Both the position numbers and the translations under genes were made by a program. A model generated the notes under the pieces. That model ran no database searches and was not told the DNA's origin. It saw only the letters and a list, made by a program, of their open reading frames with translations. A stretch of DNA of 64,000 bases. Origin: Pogonophryne albipinna. Taxonomy: Eukaryota > Chordata > Actinopteri > Perciformes > Artedidraconidae. This document shows positions 48,110-61,300 of this stretch, one piece after another (within the stretch, counting starts at the first letter, position 1; every line of letters starts with the position of its first letter). The DNA lies in contig CM053261.1 of the NCBI GenBank assembly GCA_028583405.1, positions 14,183,783 to 14,247,782 of the forward strand. The letters are read 5' to 3'.

Positions 48110-51100
48110 TCACTTTTTGGTTGCACTGAGTATGACAGGAGGTGGCTCTATGTTGAGCTCTTGTCGGAGGTCTTCGATGTTCTGCTCCCATCGTCTCTCG
48201 TAGAAGATACTGAGGACGCAGCGGGCCCGACGACCATTGTGAAGAGCCCAAGGGCCCAAGGATGTGAACAGCTGCTGTAGACGGCTTGGAGAAGGGGAAT
48301 TGAGAGGAGGAGATTAGCATGGTGCCAGAATGTAGAGATAATGTGTTACCTATACCAGTTCCACCAGAAAGCACAAGGTACTTCAGTTACTGAATGAGGA
48401 AGGATTACTGATTTACAGTTAACAGGCATTGTTTCATCACAACGGTAATAATGGTTGGTTTGTTTCCTCTTATTGTCTGAGCAGGACAAATGCCAAAAAG
48501 TAGTTGCTTGGTGGGCCATATATATTTGTCAAAGTAGTGGTAATGCTTTTTAACATCTATGTGTTATTTACAGATTAAAGGCTGAGTCCTATGTAGCCTA
48601 AGAGGCCAATTCAATTGAATAAATGAAATCACAAATCCATATTTGGTAAGAAAATGTATTGCCAACTGTGTTGATATTCGTTAACTTTTCAATAAAAATG
48701 CAAAAACGTTCAGCTTTCAGCATATATTATGACAGACTAAATATGTCATCTGGTTATATCACAATTGAAATGATTATAAAACAATTGGTAAATCAAGAAA
48801 CAAATCGAGAAATTAATCCCTGATGAAATTGTTTTTCTTTGCAGGCCAAAACTATTCAGAGCAAATCAAAGCACAGATTCTGCCTCCATCAGCTTGGATT
48901 TTTGCTGAGTTGAACAGTTGAGCTTGAATACTATATTGAATCAAATATTTTCACTCAAACTGTAACTAACTGTACCTTCGCTCTTATTCCTACGGAGCTG
49001 ACTGCTCTTACTCTCCTTGGTACAGTACTACGTTGCAGTTTAAAATCTGGTATTGTACCTTGGATTCAACCGCAGTGGCCCCAGCACAGCTCCAAGCGTA
49101 CACATGGGAAGGCCAGTCTGAGCAGCTTCAAACCATTTCACTGCCACTTCACCTGAAAGCAGAATGAACAGAGACAAAAATACAAAGTTATCAAGATTAT
49201 AACCTTATGCTTTTGGTTTTTCAGAAATGTAAAGAAAAACTCCTGGGTCAATGTACATAATACTTATAGAAGGATTTAGATTTGGCCAAAGAAGAACACA
49301 TAAAATGTTGGAGCGGACTCATATCAGGGGTAACAATGGTAGGGGTATGCTTTATTTTTTCACTGATTATAGTGTCTTAAGCGGACATCAGTGCTATCTG
49401 AGTGACCTTTTCATTCCAGATTAAAGGGGGAAGAGAAAGCTAGATTTAGGTCAAAATTGCAAACCAATCCAACTTGTGTGAAGCTTGATTGCTAAAAAAT
49501 GTTTGTTCCTTCTCTTTAGATGTTCTCCAGGTCAATCTAATAGTGCGTGGTGAGCAAGAAAAAAAAGCTCACATCAGCATTTTGTAGGAAAGGGCTTTGT
49601 AGAGCAGGCTATTCTTATAGACAGTTGGGAAGTAAAAGAAGGAAATAACACATGAAGTTGTAGTGAGAAATTCATTGTTCTGTCAGACACCAAATGTGTG
49701 GCTCCAGGTGCACCCTACCACTAGCATTGTTTGCCAAGTAAAAACATCTTCCTGTAACTGTATTTATTGATTTGATTGTAGAGGCCACATTTGTGCAGGA
49801 TGTGTTGGAAATGTAATGACTAATATTTTACTCACCCAACATATTGGTGGGCATGCCCAGTAAGGTGTGCAGTAAATCATGGACCTCTCTGTATCTCTGC
49901 ATAACGTAAGCTAGCTCCTCATTGTCCACATACTTCACGTCTGCCCTTGAGTCTGGAGTCACATGCTGACACAACAGCAAAGGGAATCCACGAGTGAAGA
50001 CAAAACAGAAACTTAAAATCAGGGAATTCTGAGGAAATGTTAATCTTGTTGAAATCAGTCTTAACACAAACACTCACATTGTCCTCCAGGAAACGACAGT
50101 ATTCCCTCCCAAAAGATCCGTCGGGCAGAGAGGACATCTCGCTCAGATTAAGCGTAGACAGACGGATTCTGGGCCTTTCTCTGCATTAACAAGTAAAACT
50201 TAATATACATTTCATTCAATGTATAGAAAATACTGCTTAAGAGCGCCTATATTAAAAAGCTACTGAATAGTGTTACAGTGACTCACGTTAGGATAGTGTA
50301 GCCTTCAGGGTCGTTTCTCATCTTTTCCCTGAGATTTATCAACGCTAGGTGTCCTGTTGTCTCCCCCAGCACTGCAACCATGTCTGCAGGGAGAGTTTTA
50401 TGAAATTATCCCCAATGCGAAATTTGAACAAAAAGGAAATTGTTTCACTGCACTGTTATCATATTTTGATACTCTTTAATGTTGTACTGTTATATGTGTG
50501 CTGTTTGTCATTTTTTATCTGTACTCGAGTTTCCCCCACAATAAAGAACCAAAATAAGAATAATTATGCTATGAAATGTACAATATAGAGATTTTATGAA
50601 AATGTTATTACAAGTCCAATAATAGATTGTCAAAAAATATGTGGTACATTTAGGCTTACAATTTTTTTAACTTGTGACTAGCATCAAATTAATAGATTTA
50701 AGGGGCATTCCAGAGAAGTTACCCATAAGGCTCAAATAACTCACCACAGAGAGTATTACTCAGCCTATGAAAACAGCTGTTAAATGTCTTATGTGGCTTT
50801 GAAGGAGATTTTTAAAGTCTGGAAAAAATTTCTGGCTCAAAATGACAAATGCCGATGTCATCGTTTGTGGAAGTTAGAATGACCTGGGTGTTTGCCAGGA
50901 AGGAAGGGGCACAAGTTTAAAAAAAAATACTAAATCTGTAGGATCTAGCATTTATGGATATCACCCGATACTAAAAGTGAAAAAACACGACAGTTGTTAG
51001 TGCTCTCTTCCTCCAAGAAAGTTTCTGGGTAACTGCACTAAATGATGTGGCCTCTCTTGGTGTATAATTTCATTTCTGTTTTCAAGACATTTTAGAAGCA

Positions 51101-52708
51101 TGTACCAGTGATCTCCAGAGAATAAAAGATTGAAAATGACTAGCTGTACTTGAACAGTTCATGAGAAAAGAAAACCACGGTACTGCCCCTGACTCTTGGT
51201 TTCCTTTTACTGTAAAATGATGCATCAAAGTCTTTGTTTAAATTATAAATGTTAGAATTCATTAGGCACTGTACTAACAATTTAGTTGAATTTACCTTCA
51301 AAAACTAGTTTGACCAGATATTCTTATCACAAGGTTGAAAAACTGAATTCTTTTACAGGGCTTTAGTTTTCATTGTGGGATCTTTTTCAGATAATATTTC
51401 TGAAGGCTCAGGAAAACAGTAATGTATGGAAAGGACTTATATTACTTTTTGTTTATGTTATTTGTGTTATTTGAAAAAGCTATAGATTTAGGGTGAAATA
51501 CTTGTTCATTCCCGCTAGGCAGTAAAATATACAGGCGTAAGGAACGTAAGGAACATTAGGGGTTTTTATATTGCATCACCGGCAGAGTTATCTCCATATT
51601 TGACAATACAGTTGTTCGTCCGGCAGTGGGCTGTACAACTGTATTCAGCCATAAAAGGGAAGGCTATTTTGGGGTCTTTTTTGAGATTGCCTTAATTTGA
51701 TAGTTGAAATACAGGTTAGAGAATGCAAGGGGGGTGGCATGCAGCATGTCACCAGCCAGATTAAACCCAGACGTTAAAGTAAGCCTATATTTGTATCCGT
51801 CTTAACCACCTTGCCCTTTAAAAGGAGATGTAAAGTGTATAATAGACATGCACAGACAATAACAAATAATGCGGCCTGAGCCCCATGATATTATGTGTGA
51901 GTCTCACCATGTCTGTAGGGGTTTTGTAGTGCAGCCACTCCTGACCCCACAGCCAACAGGGCTTTCTGGATGGGAGTGGTGTGGATATGTCCAGGATACA
52001 GCCCATCATAGCAGCCGTCTGTAAACCTAGTTCTACTGCTGTGCACCTGGTGGACACACACTGTTGACAAAACAACATTAAAGGACTGTTTGACAACTGG
52101 ACCAAGACATACAGGAGCCAGTAAAATCAGCAATATACTATTGCAAGATGTAGTGTACAACAAAAGTCCTGGGACAGTATGTGCTTATGTTGGAGAGAAA
52201 GAGTGTATGTATTACAAATATGAATGTGCAATGAGATATATAAAAAGAGTGAATAAGATCATCGATCAAAAGCTGCTTGTCTTCATTCATAAAAGTCATT
52301 GACTTGAGAAATGTCATTCATAAATCACTGACATGTATTTAAAGATAACTACAATTATCTTCACCACCTGTGGACAAACCCAATCATCTTACTATGTAAT
52401 ACATATTATAGCATTAAGATACAACGTGAATTGTATTAGCTAGTTACATTTATATGATGATAAACATAGCTGTTGGCTTAATAGTGAAACTGTTAACTCT
52501 CTGCAAACAAGGCTTCGACATGCATCACATTCTATCTGAAAACAGTTACATTTCATCTCGATAGCTAGATTTCCTTAAAAGCCATGTTATGTTAATATTT
52601 TTTATAGAATAAAATGTAACGTTTGCTGTAGAAATGCATACCTTTTGAGAGCAAAACGTATTGTGGCTGAATCAACCGCTGAACACTTCTACTGAAGGAC
52701 GGCCACAT
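48110..52708 (-). CDS. coq4: Ubiquinone biosynthesis protein COQ4, mitochondrial
   Basis: Seven coding exons on the minus strand: 52642-52708, 51908-52060, 50287-50383, 50078-50180, 49836-49965, 49059-49152 and 48110-48284. All have GT-AG borders and matching phases, giving 272 residues (human about 265). COQ4 is a matrix-side inner-membrane protein of the coenzyme Q synthome; recent work assigns it C1 decarboxylation and hydroxylation of the ring. The zinc-ligand motif HDxxHx11E is intact at His169, Asp170, His173 and Glu185. Other landmarks are [63 protein letters not shown] and [17 protein letters not shown]. The N-terminus [16 protein letters not shown] is Arg/Ser-rich without acidic residues, as in a mitochondrial presequence. 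It is transcribed away from traf2, whose first exon may begin within 200-250 bp of this start. Confidence 0.97.
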
Positions 52709-52953
52709 TGTTGACGCTAATGCGCATGCGTCATCTGCTATTGCAATCGCTTTCTTCTCCGGTGCAGCCCGGAGGAGGGGGCGGAGTCGGACCGTTTACT
52801 ATTAACACAATTTCGTTCCACACAGCTGCCTTTTATGACTAAGTAAGCGCACTTAGGAATAGAAACGTAAACATAGCTAAAGGTTGACCTGTCCTTCTCC
52901 GGCAATAGCGGACGAAATTGTGTTTTCTGCAGAGATATTGTCCAGACGCCAAG
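52709..52953. promoter_or_regulatory. Probable bidirectional promoter of coq4 and traf2, with possible noncoding traf2 exon 1
   Basis: The coq4 start codon is at 52708 on the minus strand, and the next plus-strand gene is traf2. The interval is GC-richer than its surroundings (GGAGGAGGGGGCGGAGTCGG, an Sp1-like GGGGCGG box) and has no TATA box. A good splice donor, AAG followed by GTTAGT, at 52953/52954 could end a noncoding first exon of traf2. The exon and shared promoter are inferences from layout; no coding evidence exists for exon 1. Confidence 0.4.
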
Positions 52954-54807
52954 GTTAGTTTGCTGAGCTTGTGTTTCTGCTTATCAGGGCAATAGCTTAG
53001 CATTTTACTAACTGTTACCAAAGTAATAGGTTAGTCAAACACCGCGTATTTTAGCAAATTAGCCGCCTAGAGTTGCGAAAGTGAGCTAACTCCACCAACC
53101 GAAAAGTATCGTTAAGTTAAAGTGCGAGAAAGCTAATTGTTTAGCTACCCCATTGCTTGTTTTTCAGCCAATAACACACGCAAAAACCATTACATATGAT
53201 ACTTGCAGATGTTATTCGGTAGCATAAAAGCACTGTGTAACTTCCCAGAAGACAATGTATGAGTGTGTGTGAGGGAGGTATGACTAAACAGCCCTCACAT
53301 ACCGTGGTTTAAATACTCTGTGTGTGTGACGTGGAGGGAGTGACTATAAGTACTAAGGTTGGGTGTTAGTACGTTTTGTCGGATATCAGGGAAACTTAGC
53401 AAGCTGGGTGAGTTATATTCTGTTTTGTGTTTGAGTGCAATATCTCAGAGAGGTTTGCTGTCCCTTGGCAGGGGTTTTAAAGAGACACTGAGCAAAAACA
53501 TGGCGAGGGCAGGGAGAGCAAATGGGTTTTCTCTGGCTTCAAATGGCTGCTACTAGATTTAAAAAACAGGACGTGAGAGTTGTTTGTGCTACTAAAGTTA
53601 TTCATATGTAGACTAAAATGTATCTTTGGTTGTATTTTACATTCAAGGATATGCTTTGATTGAGAATGCAGCTACTTGTGTTCATTCTTTCACCATACTT
53701 CAACTGTTATGCAATTGTAACTGGAAAGCCAGTTTGAAAATACTTTTTTTTTTTTATCAGAGCTCAGTCTTTTAAGTGGAGGGTTGCTCTCATAGTACTT
53801 GAGTTCTTCTTTGTGGCATGTTCAGTGAAACACAACAGACTGTACTGGTCGTTGGATTACACTTCTCAGCATGGTTGAGTTCATGACAAAGGAAGTCACC
53901 ATATGGCTTTTACATGCCTGATTTAATGATAGTTTTAATTGGGTTTATAATGGCTGCTCTCTTAAGGTTTCTATGGATACATAGCTAAACAAGAGAGGGT
54001 GATTATTAGTGTACAACTAAGGCTTGGCTCATTTGCCCTTTCTTCTACAGTTGGACAAGTTTAAACATTGGAATTTGTCCAATCTGTGAGTAATTATGAG
54101 CCAGCCTGCAATGGTGATGTGTCAAGAGAGATATCAGGGAAAAGTAGCGTGGCTTTCCAATGATAAGCAGCATTGAGCTTTTTCTAAGAAGTGTGTGACA
54201 GAGTTCTACTTGAAGTTAGTATAAAGTTATCTTGGGTAGAAGGTGACACTGAATAATTACTAATCATTTTTGTAGGAAATTCTATGGAAGATGAACAGGG
54301 TTGTAACATTGTACCCATCCTGCATTTGTGTATATCTAAGAAATTGAAACAAGAAAAAAGTATGTGTGTTGTGTTAATATGTTTACCTATAAACTCATAA
54401 AAAACACAGAGCATCAACATTAGGAAAACAAAACATAATAGTTTAGACTCTATACTTAGTTTAGGGTATGACAACATATTGGAAAAAATGCTTTATAATG
54501 CCAAATAGAAAAGTATTGATGGGAGTATGCATGTAACTTGAAATATTATGTAACTCTCTTTATATTCTTAAGGCTATTATTGCTAATGGCTACTAATGCA
54601 TTACTGGTCATATGATCCCTTGGAACCATTTAAGTCCCATGATAAGCAAGACTCTAACTTTTAGTCTTGTGATCATGACATGTTTATTGTGAATGTTAGA
54701 TTTCAGGGTTGTGGGCCTGTTTTGTAGATTAGTGTACTAGAAATTGGTTTGTGGACGACAGTAACCAGTAATTACTAAGTGTAATTTATCTTGTTTAAGT
54801 ATTGAAC

Positions 54808-55406
54808 TAGGGCTGCACGATATTGGAAAAAACTGACATTGCGATATTTTCTTCCCCTGCGATATATATTGCGATGTGAAAAAATACAGGAATTGAAGAA
54901 AAGGCAGTTTTTTTTGTCCGCAAACCATCCTTTCTTGAACTTTAATGCTATACAATTGGTATTTTTTTTAACTATATTTAACCGGATGAAGGATTTTAGT
55001 CACGGACGTCTGGATCAATGCTATATAAATAAACATTGATTGATTGATCTTAAGTTATCAGAGCAACAAGCTGAGCTAGCTCGGTTAGCAGCGCCGAACT
55101 GCCCTGGAGAAACACATGAAACTACTTTATTCAGTGTTTTATTCAGTGTTTGCTTTGGAGATTTGATTGTGATTGGTGGTTTTGCTGTGCATGCAGAGCC
55201 TGCATGTCACTCACTCAAGTAACCCTGACATGAGTTTTCCCTTTGTAGCAAGCAAGCAGGAAAATAATTGTAACATTGAGTTAATTTGCCTACTTAATAT
55301 CGCACGTCCTAAATAAAAAAAAATGTAAAGATTTTTTTTTAAATCGCACTTCCTGCGATGTGAATATCGCGATTATCGTCACAACACGATATATCGTGCA
55401 GCCCTA
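54808..55406. mobile_element. Non-autonomous hAT element
   Basis: Ends TAGGGCTGCACGATATTGG and ATATCGTGCAGCCCTA form inverted repeats. The flanks TATTGAAC and TATTAATC agree at 6 of 8 positions. CGATAT words repeat at both ends. No coding content. Confidence 0.75.
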
Positions 55407-57439
55407 TATTAATCCCAGAACCACTATTGAGCCCACTTCTCTATACAGATGTCATCCTAACTTGTATGCCACATCAGCACATTTGTGTAAGCCTGTGTCA
55501 ACCTCAACAGTGAAGCCTGTGTCACTTTCTATTTACAGAGGCTCATCATTTTCATAAAGTGTGCCTGTCATTTTGTGCTTGGTGTACTTTCCCTTCAAAT
55601 AATGAAGGTTGAAAATATATTGGAATAACCAATGGAACTACTTGCTGTGTGTTTTTTGTGTAAACATCAGTGGCATTTTAATTGGCACAGAATTATAATT
55701 TATGAGTTTAGTTAAGAGTTGTCTTCAGCTTCAGTTTAAAAGGTGGATCCAACCCTGCTCAAAGCCATTTGGTGTGGCTTGTATTGTCTAGAGTTCAAAC
55801 CAGATAAACGAGGCCTACATAATAACATTCTGGCTGCACACAAGAAGAAATATTTCAACGGTTAAATTATTCTGTCGTGGCTCATATTCGAAGCCCAGTT
55901 TCCCAAGACACTTACATTAACAAAATGTTGACATGCAGTACTTGCATACAGTAGCACACCATTTTCTGCAGCTTTCTGTAATATTAAGCCCATTTGGCAC
56001 TATGACTGGCAAACGGCTGTATGCATATATTCTCATGGAGAGCTCTCCATAGGCGTGGGGGAAAATGTCATTTATGACATCTGCTGGTTTATTGGGAAAA
56101 TACACCCCACTCATTTCTCAACCATAAGGGATTTATTTAATGTCTAAACATGTAACTAACAGATAAGACCTTCAAAGAGCAGACATTTCTGAGAATATTT
56201 TTGTAAAGGTTTCTTATGCAAAAGAAGTACAACCACAACCTTATTTCTGCACTTCATGCAGCCAGCTGTCAACTATTATACACATAATAGGCTGTGTACT
56301 CTGACCATGATGTTGCATTTTACTTCCATCATTGAAGAAATACAGGTTTAAGCCCTGGCAGTGTAGCTTGAGTTAATCTCATAAACACTACCATAGCTTT
56401 TGAGTTGGAAGCTGATGATAACATATATCTTAGCCACAATCAGTGGGGTTTCGTTTTTGGTTGTTAAAAGAACATAAAGTAATGGCTGATGGTGCATAAC
56501 CAGCCACGCTAACTTTAAGCCTCGTAAGCAGGTTATAGCTGTTTGGATAAGAGGTGGAAAGTCCAGTTGCCATGTTTGACTTCGCTATGGGGAGTAGTGT
56601 GGTCATAGTGCATAAGAGAACAGAGTCGACTTTTGCTCCACTTGTGAAGAAAGTCACTTACAACAGTAAAGATCAGTTAATATTATAACCATAATAAACT
56701 AATATACACCAGTTCCCCCTCGCACTAAGCAATACTAAGGCAACATATTATTTAATTGGTAGGAAAACACGCAGACTCCTCAAACTCATTTCATCGGTCC
56801 ACTTGTTTACATTTACTAAAGTGTCATTAGGGATACTTCCACAAGGGGGCACCAAAGGAAGAGATATTCAAATCCTAAAAATAGGGGCTTTACATTTACA
56901 ATCTTACATTATTATTATTATTATTAAGGATACCATACAATAAGAGTATTATAATAATACTGCAGACTCTGATCCATTAGGCGTTGTGTTGTTGTCTATA
57001 TATTATGGGCAGAGCCTATAGTAACCACTAGGTGGCAGCACAGAAAGAAGTGTGAATTATTTGTTTTTTGTAGTGACTAGTATACAGTGTGCCGTAGAAA
57101 CCCTAACACTTTTTGCTTAGTTAATGTGGCATACAGTTTTCCTGACTTATAGCTTGACGCAACATTTGATAGACTTTTGTTATGCAAGAAGAAAAGATCC
57201 AGCATGAAAGATCGACCTCATGATGGTGCTGCAACCAGCAGATGACCCCGTTCCTTTTTTATAAGAACATTTGGAAAGATATCTTTGTATCAGTGGATAT
57301 CTCAGCAGAAAACTCAAACTTTGCACGCACCTCATATATCATATAGACTTTGTTGATAAGGAAAGCGGAAGGACAAGCCATTCTACCACGATGTACAATT
57401 TAGGTTTACAGCAAAGACATGCTAATGGTGAATTAGCCT

Positions 57440-57800
57440 ATACATTACATTACATTACATTACATTGCATTTAGCTGACGCTTTTATCCAAAGCGACTTA
57501 CAATAAGTGCGTTCGACCAACAAAATAGAAACTTGAAGAAAATAGAATCATATAAGTACATCAGGCTTCATAGAGCAAAAACATTTCAAGTGCTACTCAA
57601 CTGGCTTTAGATAAGCCAGCTCTTTATTAGTATATAAGTGCTTTGTTATTAGTTCTATCGCTCGAAGTGGAGTCGAAAGAGATGAGTTTTCAGTCTGCGC
57701 CGGAAGGTGTGTAAGCTATCTGCTGTCCTGATGTCAATGGGGAGCTCATTCCACCATTTTGGAGCCAGGATAGCAAACCCACGTGTTTTTGCTGATGGGA
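57440..57800. repeat. Fish interspersed repeat with (TACAT)n head
   Basis: After a short TACAT pentanucleotide run comes GCATTTAGCTGACGCTTTTA and TCCAAAGCGACTTACAATAA, words that recur widely in teleost genomes. The later part includes GAGTTTTCAGTCTGCGCCGG and TTCCACCATTTTGGAGCCAG. The repeat class is not assigned here. Confidence 0.55.
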
Positions 57801-58358
57801 ACTTGTATACAATATGGCTAACAATGTTTTCCTTTCATGATGTCTCATTAAAATGAATTTGCTCAAAGGTTACATTGTAGCCTCAACGGATTTACATCTA
57901 TTTGAATCTCATGCAAAGCCAATGGTTTTTGCATTTCTTTTAAGAGAACCATTCAATACTAGCATGCCAACATAATCTGGCTGTGACATATACAACATGT
58001 TTGTTTGCAGGGTGTTTTGCAGCTGAATGTGACGCAGTTTCACAATAATATATCAGCCTTATTATCCTATCACTGCACACATATTTGCTTTGGGCATGCA
58101 CGGTTGACATATTGCACATTCAGTACAGCTGACATGTTCTGACACTTCCAATAGGTGTAACTCTGAATTAGACAAGCAGTTGCTGATTCTCTAAGGAATT
58201 AGGTTTCACCCTTGAGATATAATGTCAGAGTAAACACATCAACATTGCACAAGTGTTGTGAAATGTTCTTTACTTCTAAAAGTCTTGGTTTTCATGTACG
58301 TGGTATTCATGTGTGTGGTATTCATTCACAGGGTATTGCACCAGATTGATGGAGAAGA

Positions 58359-61300
58359 ATGGCCTACATCTCGATGGACTGCCCCAGCTCTTTACCAGGG
58401 ATTCCTCAAAGTGTGCTGTCAGTGCCCATGGAGAATAAGTACAAATGTCAGCAGTGTCACCAGGTCCTAAGGAAGCCTGTCCAGGCCCAGTGCGGACATC
58501 GCTTCTGTGTACACTGCTTCAAGCAGCTCACCAGGTACACTGGAGGTCCACAGACCCTCCTCACCCTAATGCTTACCCTCTTATCGGACATGCTTCAGCA
58601 CATCCTGTCTTCTTATCTCTGCTCGCCCTCGGGGTTTTTTGTTGCAACCAAGATCAATTACTTTACTCAGACTCATGACTCACATGACTGGACTCTTTTA
58701 CTGAGTGAATCACAAGGATCTGACCCTGCTGACTCATTCTAAAGGTGTCCATTGTTTCCTTTTCTGTTTCTTATATCACTGAGTCATGCATTGGGAATTA
58801 TTTACAGATAGACAGTTGTTTCACATGATGTTTAATCATACTTTGGCAGTATCATTAAACATAAGGTCATTACATCATTTAGCAACTATACATAGAACCA
58901 TACATTAAACGAAACCTCAATAGCATGTACGTACTTTCAAAACAACCCCTAAGAGTTTTTTATGTTCACATTTGCCTTTGTACATTTCAGTACGTGTGAA
59001 ACAACATGGACCTTACCTTTTATAACCACACATGAAATTGAGGTGATTTCACATGACCTATTTGAAAACCACTTCTGCATACTATATGGGAAAACATCAT
59101 GTTATAATGATCATTTCACATGTACTTGTTTGTGTGTGTTCTTCCTGTTAAATATACACTGAACAAAAATATAAATGCAACACTTTTGTTTTTGCTCCCA
59201 TTTTTCATGAGATGAACTCAAAGATCTAAAACATTTTCTATATACACAAAATAACCATTTCTCTCAAATATTGTTCACAAATCTGAAAAAATCTGTGATA
59301 GTGAGCACTTCTCCTTTGCCGAGATAATCCATCCCACCTCACAGGTGTGGCATATCAAGATGCTCATTAGACAGCATGATTATTGCACAGGTGTGCCTTA
59401 GGCTGGCCACAATAAAAGGTCACTCTGAAATGTGCAGTTTTGCTTTATTGGGCACGTTTCAGAGTGGCCTTTTATTGTGGCCATTCTAAGGCACACCTGT
59501 GCAATAAAAATGTTTTAGATCTTTGAGTTAATCTCATGAAAAATGGGAGCAAAAACAAAAGTGTTGCATTTATATTTTTGTTCAGTGTACATTATCAATG
59601 TCAATGTAGTGTGTTTTACAATAAAGTCACAAACCTGTTTTTTCAGTTCTGGCCCAAAGCCTTGTGAAGCCTGCCGCGAAGAGGAGATATACGAGGAACC
59701 TTTTTCGATTCTAAATAGTAATGAGGTAAGTAATGAAGTACTCCTTTGGTCAGCCAACATTTTTATTTCATGAGACAGCTTGCCTTGCCTCACTCCCACC
59801 CTGATTTAAAAGAATGTTTCCTTCACAACAGCTTTACACAATGAGGCCATAATATGCTATAATAATAATGTTCTTTGCTCGCCCAGGCATTTCCAGACAA
59901 TGCAGCAGGACGAGAAATAGCAAGCCTGCCTGCCAGGTGTCTGAACGAAGGCTGTGTTTGGACAGGCTCCATAAAAGAGTATGAGGTGAAGTATAAATAC
60001 TTTTTTCTTTTGTCATTGTGGATGTATTCACTGCTTTCTACTTGAGTATTTCTAACCATGAAAAACTGTCAGTTTACTCCAAACCTGTCCTGTCAGTATT
60101 TGTTATTATTTAGAAACACTTTTTACTCTCACTGGGTTTTCCCTCTCAAATATTCTACATTCTGAATCGGGGCCTCATGTTGTACACTTGGGTGTGTTGC
60201 ATGCTTTGCAGCACTGCTGCTAGAGCAGAGAAACAGGAAGTGAAACTTGATATGCAGCCTGGAAAGTCCCCATGTTACCAGTTTGGATAACAACAAGCAC
60301 CCAGTAGGAAAGTACCAGAATGAATAAAGGACACTCGAGAATAGCTTGTATACTTATTCAAGGTTGGGTTGACCATGACCTGATATTGAAACTAGATTTA
60401 GGCTACACCAAAAGGGAAATCTTAAATGTATACACTGTGAGACATAAAACAGGAACAGCTTCAGACAGAGAGACACGTCATTCAGACAGTGTTATCTATA
60501 AACACAGAAAAGCCCCGTTCCATAATCATTAAAGCTGTGTGTGATCTTTGTTCAGTTTTTACTATAAATACCTATGTGTGTTTGGGGGAGGGGGATTTTA
60601 GAGTTGTTTTTTCTGTAAAACCACAGCTACCCAGTTACCTAGGACAACACAGGAAACATAAAGATAGTGTCATGGCAGGAAGCATTCAAACACCAAGCAG
60701 ATGCTGGAGATTATATTTGTATGATTTTCAAATGTGGTTCTGACCGGTTAACCTGCTGACGCTGTAACGAAAAACACGTGCTAGTTTGCAACGACAACAT
60801 GGTCAATATTTGATTACAGCCTTTAAGAAATGATTACTAGGCGGTGTAAGACACTCACGTGTTTGTGGGAACATTTGTGTGCGGCTGTCTTAGTCACTGT
60901 CTTGTGGAAAGTGTTGCGATGTCTTTAGTTAGCCACACACCGAACTAGCTGGAAAAAAAGACTAAACATGGTGTTAGAGTGGCGCAGTATCGAAAGGGAT
61001 TTGACTCGGAAGCCGCTAAAGATGATTCATATTGGATTTGGTTATTCATTTCGAGAATTGCCGGTGTAGCGTGTCTGAAAAGTAAAGCGAAAACAGGCTA
61101 GCCTACCTGTGGTTCCAGCTCTGTGGCTCCTGCGTGTTGTTGCTTCGTTATGAAAGAGGAAACGCTCACATCCACAGGCTCCACCTCACATTCGAGCTCC
61201 ACCCCGTTCCTTTCCCGGCATTTTTCAAAAAGATATTTTTCATTATACAACACTTTAAAGAGCTAAATCAAAACATCCTTTTTCCAGTTTCTCGCACTTC

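Larger units (their letters stand above)
52954..58331. other. Presumed traf2 intron 1; contains two repeats
   Basis: No coding exon was recognised. It contains a hAT-like element (54808-55406) and a fish repeat starting with (TACAT)n (57440-57790). The intron status depends on the proposed noncoding exon near 52953. Confidence 0.4.
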
